Shown here: piece after piece, positions 24,213-29,246 of the stretch
Layout: each line of letters opens with the position of its first letter
Numbering within the stretch: the stretch's first letter is position 1
From: T3SED10-47 sp046483725
GTDB lineage: Bacteria; Bipolaricaulota; Bipolaricaulia; Bipolaricaulales; Bipolaricaulaceae
Reading direction: 5' to 3'
Length of the DNA: 29,246 nucleotides
Assembly (NCBI GenBank): GCA_046483725.1
Contig: JAWOCQ010000001.1
Location: 1 to 29,246, forward strand
Translations under genes and position numbers: made by a program
The notes under the pieces: model-generated
The model's input: only the letters and a program-made list of their open reading frames with translations
What the model was told of the DNA's origin: nothing
The model's database searches: none

Positions 24213-24288
24213 CGAGGCAGCCGTGCAAAGTGCGGGTGAGGCAACGACAAACGCGACCACCCGCTCTTCGGATATGCCTGTCAACCAT
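24199..24288 (-). CDS. Leader peptide with Cys codons upstream of cysK (29 aa)
   Basis: ATG at 24288 follows AAGGAGGTGA (24303-24294), complementary to the 16S rRNA tail, with 5 nt spacing; this is one of the best ribosome binding sites in the window. The 29-residue product is basic and starts MVDRHIRRAGG. It has cysteines at 14, 16 (VCRC) and 24 and ends LAPHS. No protein function is expected; the act of translation is the likely signal. Three Cys codons in 29 is far above background, and the next genes make cysteine. Short Cys-codon ORFs control sulfur genes in mycobacteria by attenuation; this one appears analogous, with no detectable shared sequence beyond the Cys motif. Confidence 0.65.
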   Translation of the reverse strand: MVDRHIRRAGGRVCRCLTRTLHGCLAPHS

Positions 24289-24325
24289 TGCGCTCACCTC
24301 CTTAAGCTGCCCAAAAAGATGGACC

Positions 24326-24354
24326 ACCATACTCCCGTGGAGCAGCGCTGTCAA
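24326..24354 (-). promoter_or_regulatory. Sigma-70 promoter of the cysK-cysE leader
   Basis: Perfect TTGACA (24354-24349), a 17-bp spacer and TATGGT (24331-24326). The -35 box contains the TGA stop of the upstream desulfhydrase gene. Transcription would start near 24319, about 30 nt before the leader ORF. Confidence 0.8.
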
Positions 24355-25376
24355 CGGCCGTCGGTAAAGGCAGCAGCTTGTTCCGTTGTGAACAAACCTG
24401 GAATCCCACCGGTATGTAGAAACACCACAACGTCGCCCGACTGGAACGCACCTTGTCGAGCTAGGTCGATCACTCCGGCCATAGTCTTGCCCGTGTACAC
24501 TGGGTCCAAGATCAGCCCCTCCAGTCGCGCGGTGAGTTTCACCGCTTCAACCATCTCCGAGGTGGGAACGCCATAGCCCGGACCCACATACTCGTCGTGA
24601 ATGAGGATATCATGCTCTGGTTCCAGACGCCCCAGGAACGCATAGGCTTCATCCAGGCCTTTGGAAATGCGACGGGTCAGGCGCTCGCTGTCCCGGGATA
24701 CGCTGATGCCGATCACACGAGGTTCCCCTCCACAGTAAAGCTCGCTCCCCAGGATAAGCCCGCCCTGAGTGCTGGAGGTGCCTGTCGCCGTCACCAGCCA
24801 GTGAGGGGCCAGGTTGAGCTCGTGCAACTGCACCGCGATCTCTCGCACGCACGGGGCATACCCCAGCGCCCCGTGCAGGGGACGGCAGCCATTGGGGATC
24901 ACGTACGGCCGCTCGCCCTTCTGCTCAAGCTCCGAGCGCAGCTCTTCTACAGCCAGGTGCGCCGGGGTCGGACCCCCAGGTGCCTCCTTCCCCTCAATGC
25001 TCCGGGGGACAAAGCGAACGGAGACCACCCCCAACAAGCTGTCCAGGAGCAGGTTGCCAGTGAGCTGGTCCGGTTTGTCCCCCGCTAGCACCAGGTGGCA
25101 GGGGAATCCCAGTAGGCGGCAGGCCGCGGCGGTTAGCCGGGTGTGGTTACTCTGCACAGCACCGCTTGTTATCACGCAGGTAGCGCCAGCTTCCTCGGCC
25201 TCAGCCATAGCGTACTCCAGCTTGCGTAGCTTGTTTCCCCCCAGGCCTAGCCCGGTGAGGTCGTCACGCTTCACAAACAGGCGGGGGCCGCCCAACTCCC
25301 TGCTCAGCACGGTTAGCTCCTGAAGAGGAGTGGGGAGCACCGCTAATCTCCGCCGTTTCACATTTCCGATTTGCAT
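24351..25376 (-). CDS. dcyD: D-cysteine desulfhydrase (ACC deaminase family)
   Basis: 341 residues from the ATG at 25376, with GGGAG upstream; the frame before it shows no homology. It is a fold-type II PLP enzyme. GGNKLRKLEY holds the PLP Lys49, and SGAVQSNHTR (71-80) is the family substrate loop. The two positions that separate the subfamilies are Thr295 (DPVYTGK) and Thr322 (LHTGG). True ACC deaminases have Glu and Leu there, so D-cysteine desulfhydrase is the better call: D-cysteine to pyruvate, sulfide and ammonia. The sulfide could feed CysK just downstream. It lies 19 nt after the PLD gene, and its stop is inside the cysK promoter. Confidence 0.88.
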   Translation of the reverse strand: MQIGNVKRRRLAVLPTPLQELTVLSRELGGPRLFVKRDDLTGLGLGGNKLRKLEYAMAEAEEAGATCVITSGAVQSNHTRLTAAACRLLGFPCHLVLAGDKPDQLTGNLLLDSLLGVVSVRFVPRSIEGKEAPGGPTPAHLAVEELRSELEQKGERPYVIPNGCRPLHGALGYAPCVREIAVQLHELNLAPHWLVTATGTSSTQGGLILGSELYCGGEPRVIGISVSRDSERLTRRISKGLDEAYAFLGRLEPEHDILIHDEYVGPGYGVPTSEMVEAVKLTARLEGLILDPVYTGKTMAGVIDLARQGAFQSGDVVVFLHTGGIPGLFTTEQAAAFTDGR

Positions 25377-25395
25377 TCTCCCTACCTGTCGACCT

Positions 25396-26526
25396 CTACG
25401 TCGGCTGAAGCAGTGTACTCCGAGGACGCTCCGTGCGCATCGCTTCTGCCCCGACCCCGCGCCTCGAGCGCTCCCATACCCGTAAAAACAGCCCCTGTAG
25501 CTGGCGAGCAAGCTCTGGGACCCCCAGCACAGCCACTCCCGCCTCCGCGTGTCGGGCCAGGGAGTAGTAGGCCCAGTTGGCCGAGGTCACAACCACATCC
25601 CTGCCGTCGATAACCAAGAGCTTGGCGTGCATCGTCTCCCCTGCCGGAACCAGGCGCACGTCCACCCCCGAGAGAAGGAGATATGCAGCGGACTCCCGGT
25701 TTCCCCGCACAGTGGCCTCATCCATGAACTCCTCCCCTCCCTCTAGCGCCACGCGCACGCATACTCCGCGGCCCACTGCGGCGACAAGCTCATCCAATAG
25801 CAAGTTGGATGGGCTGTCCCACGCCCCCGGGTAGCGGGCCATGCGGTAGATGAGCACCTCCACCGAGCGCTCGGAGCGAGAGATAAGGCGGGACAGGATC
25901 TCCAAATGCACCTCGGTCCCCGGCGGCTGGACCAGCGAAAGCAGCGCTTCTTCAGGCCACGGAGGTTCGGGATACGTCACTTGCACGTTGTCCTCCCGCT
26001 CCCAGAGAAACCCAAACAGCTGCACAAACACGTGGGCTACCTTCTCCGAGTCCACCAACAAGTCCACCTGAACGCTGTCCAGCAAGGCATTCCAAGTCCA
26101 ATGGCTCGACCCCAGGAGCACATAGCGCCCATCTACCACCAAGGCCTTGGCGTGCAGAGATCCGTCGGGATCCTCCCACCAGCGGAAGGCAGCGCCTGCC
26201 TCCTCCAAGAGCTCGCGGGCCTGGTTCTGTGTGTCCCACGGCTGCCGCCACAGGTTCACCAACGCCCGGACTTCCACCCCGCGGGAGGCAGCCTGGGCCA
26301 ACGCCTTGGCCGGAGCACTCGCCGGAAGCTCGGGCCCGTAGTAGCGGAGATCGGAGATCATAACCAGGACTTCCTCCTCTGCCTCTGCCAGGAGTTCGAC
26401 CACAGCCTCCAGGTACTCCGGGGTGTCGGGCTCGGTGAGAAGGGGGGTGACCGTCGCCGCCCAGGCGACGACCCCGGCGCAGACAATGACCAAGGTGAAG
26501 AGCACGCGACGTCCTGTCATCATCAT
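25396..26526 (-). CDS. Secreted phospholipase D-like protein with two HKD motifs
   Basis: 376 residues. The N-terminus MTGRRVLFTLVIVCAGVVAW is a signal peptide or anchor. Two complete HxKxxxxD motifs are present: HAKALVVDGRYVLLGSS (His125, Lys127, Asp132) and HAKLLVIDGRDVVVTSAN (His300, Lys302, Asp307). Together they form one active site of the PLD superfamily (phospholipases, nucleases, cardiolipin synthases). The GSS and TSAN sequences after each motif, and a secreted location, fit a nuclease-like or phospholipase-like hydrolase; the substrate is undetermined. Three ATGs in a row (26526, 26523, 26520) are possible starts. A TATAAT box overlaps the first, and a 24-codon ORF ends in TAATG at the same point. 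It precedes dcyD by 19 nt. Confidence 0.85.
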   Translation of the reverse strand: MMMTGRRVLFTLVIVCAGVVAWAATVTPLLTEPDTPEYLEAVVELLAEAEEEVLVMISDLRYYGPELPASAPAKALAQAASRGVEVRALVNLWRQPWDTQNQARELLEEAGAAFRWWEDPDGSLHAKALVVDGRYVLLGSSHWTWNALLDSVQVDLLVDSEKVAHVFVQLFGFLWEREDNVQVTYPEPPWPEEALLSLVQPPGTEVHLEILSRLISRSERSVEVLIYRMARYPGAWDSPSNLLLDELVAAVGRGVCVRVALEGGEEFMDEATVRGNRESAAYLLLSGVDVRLVPAGETMHAKLLVIDGRDVVVTSANWAYYSLARHAEAGVAVLGVPELARQLQGLFLRVWERSRRGVGAEAMRTERPRSTLLQPT

Positions 26527-26600
26527 TATAGTGTACAACGCGGAGCAAAGCTGTGTCTAGCTGGTCTCTGAGGTGTCTTGCACCGTCCAAGGATCCTCAT
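26526..26600 (-). CDS. Possible 24-aa upstream ORF coupled to the PLD gene
   Basis: ATG at 26600 behind AGGA opens a 24-codon frame with Cys codons at 7 and 22 (GRC and PRC). Its TAA overlaps the PLD ATG as TAATG. It may be chance: the same bases also form TATAAT. Recorded because it heads the PLD-dcyD pair within the cysteine locus. Confidence 0.25.
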   Translation of the reverse strand: MRILGRCKTPQRPARHSFAPRCTL

Positions 26601-26636
26601 GGTGGCATTCCTATTCGGCGTAGGGGCGTTATGAAC

Positions 26637-27317
26637 TCAGTCCCTCCTGCCGGTAGTGGTCAGGCCGGGCACATAGATACGTCGCTCCACCCATCGCAGG
26701 GCAATGGTGAGAATGAGCACCACCGCCAAATATATGAGGGCAACGACAAGGAAGAGCTCGAGGAAGCGGAAACTCCGGGCGGCCATGGTCCGCCCAACGC
26801 CCATCAGATCGGCTACGCCGATCATGTACACGATGGACGAGTACTTCAGCATGTACACAAGCTCGTTGGACCACGGGGGGATCACCAAACGCAGAGCCTG
26901 GGGCAGCACGATGTACCGGATAGTTTGCAGAGGGCTCATCCCCAGCGAGCGGGCGGCCAGCGTCTGTCCTGACCGAACCGACTGGATTGCTCCCCGGAAG
27001 TACTCCGCTTGATATGCGGCCGTGTTCAGCGCCATAGCCACCAGCCCTGACATAAACGGCTCGAACCGGATTCCCACCGTCGGAAGACCGAAGTGAATGA
27101 TCATCAGCTGGACAAGGAGGGGTGTCCCGCGGAAGAACTGAACGTAGGCACTGGCTAACCAGTACACAGGCCCCCGCACGTACACACGAGCCAAGGACAA
27201 CAGAAGCCCCAGCGCCGCTCCGCCGGCCAGACAGGCCCCCGTGAGCTGGAGCGTGATGATCAACCCATCGCTGAGACGCGGAAGCCACGACCAGTCAAAA
27301 ACCAGCTGCATGCCCAT
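26637..27317 (-). CDS. Polar amino acid ABC transporter permease (second subunit)
   Basis: 226 residues with about five membrane helices, HisM/GlnP family. The EAA loop reads SLGMSPLQTIRYIVLPQALR and is followed by IPPWSNEL, the ATPase docking site typical of polar amino acid importers. The N-terminus begins with GLIITLQLT, also typical. The ATG at 27317 overlaps the ATPase stop as TGATG; a GTG at 27320 is an alternative. It forms the membrane channel with the other permease. Context (a D-cysteine desulfhydrase and cysKE downstream on the same strand) points to cystine or cysteine as substrate. Confidence 0.92.
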   Translation of the reverse strand: MGMQLVFDWSWLPRLSDGLIITLQLTGACLAGGAALGLLLSLARVYVRGPVYWLASAYVQFFRGTPLLVQLMIIHFGLPTVGIRFEPFMSGLVAMALNTAAYQAEYFRGAIQSVRSGQTLAARSLGMSPLQTIRYIVLPQALRLVIPPWSNELVYMLKYSSIVYMIGVADLMGVGRTMAARSFRFLELFLVVALIYLAVVLILTIALRWVERRIYVPGLTTTGRRD

Positions 27318-28084
27318 CACTCACTCTCCCCATAGAGATCAGAGATCTTCCGCAAAAACTCCGCCGTGCGCTTGTGCTGTGGCGCCCGGAACATGGATTC
27401 GGGGGGAGCCTGTTCCAGAATGCTGCCACCCTCCATGAAGATAATCTCGTCGGCCACTGTGCGGGCAAATCCCATCTCATGGCTGACCACCAGCATGGTC
27501 ATGCCCTCCTTGGCCAACCTGACCATCACTTCCAGGACTTCCCCGATCAGCTCGGGATCCAGCGCACTGGTGGGCTCGTCGAAGAGCATCAGCTTGGGAG
27601 ACATGGCCAGCGCGCGGGCGATGGCTACGCGTTGCTGTTGTCCGCCGGACAGCTGGGCGGGGTAGCTTTGCGCCTTGTCCTGTAAGCCTACGGTGGCCAA
27701 TGCCTCCTGGGCGAGCTTTGTAGCGTCTTTCCTGCCCGTTCCTTTCACTCGTTGGGGGCCGATGCGCACGTTGTCCAGGGCCGGCAGGTGAGTGAACAGG
27801 TTGAAGTCCTGAAACACAAAGCCCATTTGCGAGCGGATTATGTTCACGTGGGCCCCGCGCCCGGTTATCTCTTGGCTGTCCAACCACACCCGTCCCCGGT
27901 CGGGCTCGGTCAGCCTGTTGATGCACCTGAGCAGGGTAGATTTACCGGTTCCCGATGCGCCAATGATGACCTTGGTGTCCGCCCGTTCCATGGAGAAGCT
28001 GACCCCGCGCAGCACCTCCTCACGGCCGTATCGCTTGTACATGTCCTCCACCATGAGCAGGTGGGATGCGTTATCAGAGTGCAC
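27317..28084 (-). CDS. Polar amino acid ABC transporter ATP-binding protein
   Basis: 255 residues. Walker A is GASGTGKST (42-50), the Q-loop is FVFQDFNLF, the signature is LSGGQQQR (145-152), Walker B is LMLFDE (165-170), and the switch His is His202 (SHEMGFA). All residues needed for ATP hydrolysis are present, and the sequence is a typical GlnQ/HisP/TcyN-type import ATPase. The GTG start at 28084 sits behind GGAGGAGG and overlaps the previous permease gene by 11 nt. It energises uptake by the two permeases and the binding protein of this operon. Confidence 0.95.
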   Translation of the reverse strand: MHSDNASHLLMVEDMYKRYGREEVLRGVSFSMERADTKVIIGASGTGKSTLLRCINRLTEPDRGRVWLDSQEITGRGAHVNIIRSQMGFVFQDFNLFTHLPALDNVRIGPQRVKGTGRKDATKLAQEALATVGLQDKAQSYPAQLSGGQQQRVAIARALAMSPKLMLFDEPTSALDPELIGEVLEVMVRLAKEGMTMLVVSHEMGFARTVADEIIFMEGGSILEQAPPESMFRAPQHKRTAEFLRKISDLYGESE

Positions 28085-28775
28085 GGGCCTCCTCCCTTTC
28101 AGCGCGGGCCTCTAGCCCTGGCACGCGCAGGCGTTGCTCCAGCTTCCCCAACCCCCAATTGCCCAGATAGGTGAGCACGAGGAAAAGCAGGGCTACGGCA
28201 ATGAACACCGGCAGGGTGAGCGGGAAGTTGCGCACGGACATATACCGAGCCTGACGCACAATTTCCACTACCCCGATACCGTAGGCAAGCGTTGTGTCCT
28301 TGAACACAGCGGAGAATTCATTTGACCACGGGGGGATGGACAACCTAAGGGCCTGAGGAAGGACCACATGGCGGATGGCCTTCAGTGATCCCATGCCCAA
28401 AGAATGAGCTGCCATCATCTGCCCAGGAGGTATGGACTGGATGGCCCCCCGGAAGATCTGCGACTGGTAACCGCTGGAGCGGAAGCCCAACGCCAACACA
28501 GCAGCGAAAAAGGGACCGATGTTAATCCCCATCTGGGTCAGGCCGAAGTAGAACAAGAAAAGCAGGACCAGTTCTGGAACCCCGCGGAAGAACCACTCGT
28601 AAGCCAGGGCCAGGGCGGCCAGAGGGTGCGGAGCGTACACCTCGATCAACGCCACAAACACCCCGGTGACCAGTCCCAAAGCGATAAGCGCAAGGAGGAG
28701 CTGGACGTTGACCAGCATCCCCCATAGGAGCGTGGGCACAGCCTGCCATAGCTGCGTCCAGAGGTCCGCACTCAT
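28074..28775 (-). CDS. Polar amino acid ABC transporter permease (first subunit)
   Basis: 233 residues from ATG 28775, with about five membrane helices. It has the family EAA loop SLGMGSLKAIRHVVLPQALR and then IPPWSNEF. The FRGVPELVLLFLFYFG segment is the usual HisQ/GlnP motif. The start is uncertain. ATG 28775 has no visible ribosome binding site. A GTG at 28820, 4 nt after the binding-protein stop, would add 15 residues containing two Cys and fits translational coupling. It pairs with the second permease; the two share the WSNE docking motif but differ elsewhere, so the channel is a heterodimer. Confidence 0.92.
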   Translation of the reverse strand: MSADLWTQLWQAVPTLLWGMLVNVQLLLALIALGLVTGVFVALIEVYAPHPLAALALAYEWFFRGVPELVLLFLFYFGLTQMGINIGPFFAAVLALGFRSSGYQSQIFRGAIQSIPPGQMMAAHSLGMGSLKAIRHVVLPQALRLSIPPWSNEFSAVFKDTTLAYGIGVVEIVRQARYMSVRNFPLTLPVFIAVALLFLVLTYLGNWGLGKLEQRLRVPGLEARAEREEARAL

Positions 28776-28824
28776 GTAGTCGGAGTTGGGGCCGGGGAGG
28801 CCACAGCCCCCCCGGCACACTCAA

Positions 28825-29246
28825 TCACTCGGTCACCCGCTCCGCTAGGCAGCGCGCATAGTCTTCGACGTCCTGTTCGGTGAGCAGGATGTCAATGCAC
28901 TCCTCCCACGCCGCTTCCACTGCGTCCAGCGTGGTCCCGAAGTAGGCACTCACCAAGTTGCCCCAGGCTCCGGAGTCCTTCATCTTCTGCATCCCGGCGT
29001 CAATGCGGGGCAGCAAGTCGTGGGGGTCGCCCGCGGCCACCAGGAAGCCAAACTCCTCATAGGTCTTGATAATGCCTGCGATCTGCAGCTGGTCAGGATA
29101 GCTGTCCACTGCCTGGATCGAAGGGGCCTCGTCCTGGACCACGGAGTCAAGGCGCCCGGCGATCAAGTCCATGACGGCCTCAGGATATGTCTCATACAGA
29201 ATAAGCTGCACGTCCACACCGCGCCCCTGCAGCTCGTCCTCGACCC
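28825..29246 (-). CDS. Amino acid ABC transporter substrate-binding protein (5' partial)
   Basis: The frame is open to the window edge, so only the C-terminal 139 or so residues are visible. The sequence has the second lobe of family 3 solute-binding proteins: a DLIAGRLDSVVQDEAP segment (ligand-specifying, with Asp after VVQ), GFLVAAGDP, and LLPRIDAGMQKMKDSGAW, close to the consensus end of this family. It captures the amino acid outside the inner membrane and delivers it to the permeases. The signal peptide lies off the window. It is the first visible gene of the importer operon. Confidence 0.88.
   Translation of the reverse strand, partial: VEDELQGRGVDVQLILYETYPEAVMDLIAGRLDSVVQDEAPSIQAVDSYPDQLQIAGIIKTYEEFGFLVAAGDPHDLLPRIDAGMQKMKDSGAWGNLVSAYFGTTLDAVEAAWEECIDILLTEQDVEDYARCLAERVTE

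Noticed and set aside
24036..24284. 82-codon frame from a TTG through the cysK leader
   Set aside because: It starts 4 nt inside the better-supported leader ORF in another frame, lacks its own ribosome binding site and overlaps the cysK start.
24050..24320. T-box or SAM riboswitch in front of cysK
   Set aside because: No T-box AGGGUGGNACCGCG motif and no SAM-riboswitch core was found.
1..29246. CRISPR array, insertion sequence or prophage
   Set aside because: No regularly spaced short repeats, transposase, integrase or terminal inverted repeats were seen; the only direct repeat is the DUF11 duplication.

Overview
The window is GC-rich bacterial DNA (roughly 60% G+C by eye), densely coded on both strands. 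The organism is probably a diderm, perhaps from an uncultivated or deep-branching lineage. One secreted protein ends in an aromatic C-terminal strand like an outer-membrane beta-barrel, and the large surface protein is built from DUF11 repeats plus a lamin-tail domain. Several promoters place the -10 box 5-7 nt from the start codon, which suggests leaderless mRNAs. Candidatus Bipolaricaulota (OP1/Acetothermia) would fit this mix, but this is a low-confidence guess that needs a marker-gene tree. No mobile element, CRISPR array or rRNA was seen.

Layout. 1-4914: C-terminal part of a giant DUF11-repeat surface protein, followed by a hairpin terminator. 5.0-7.2 kb: two converging secreted proteins of unknown function, each with a clear promoter. 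7.3-9.4 kb: an MFS exporter and a HAD phosphatase. 9.4-12.75 kb (minus): a Fpg/MutM-like protein lacking key catalytic residues, a Cys-rich secreted protein, a glycerate/hydroxyacid dehydrogenase and an AEC permease. 12.8-14.0 kb (plus): a TetR regulator and a THEP1 NTPase. 14.0-20.5 kb (minus): a tightly coupled operon of small protein, phosphohexomutase, leuS, GT2 and GT4, with start/stop overlaps. 20.6-20.74 kb: tRNA-Cys and tRNA-Val abutting with no spacer under a good sigma-70 promoter. 20.8-22.5 kb: a TPR-lytic transglycosylase.

22.6-29.2 kb (minus) looks like a cysteine/sulfur locus. It holds a polar amino acid ABC importer (binding protein, two permeases, ATPase), a secreted PLD-like protein, a D-cysteine desulfhydrase, cysK and cysE. 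The pairing of the importer with the desulfhydrase resembles the enterobacterial tcyJ-dcyD-tcyL-tcyN arrangement, so cystine/cysteine is the likely substrate. Import, desulfhydration of D-cysteine to sulfide, and cysteine synthesis by CysE/CysK would form one pathway.

The most interesting feature is the cysK leader (24054-24354). A near-consensus promoter is followed by a 29-codon ORF with a perfect Shine-Dalgarno and three Cys codons. Directly after its stop lies a segment that can pair over about 13 bp with the cysK Shine-Dalgarno region. A competing pairing partner lies inside the last codons of the leader ORF. Together these suggest a cysteine-sensing translational attenuator.
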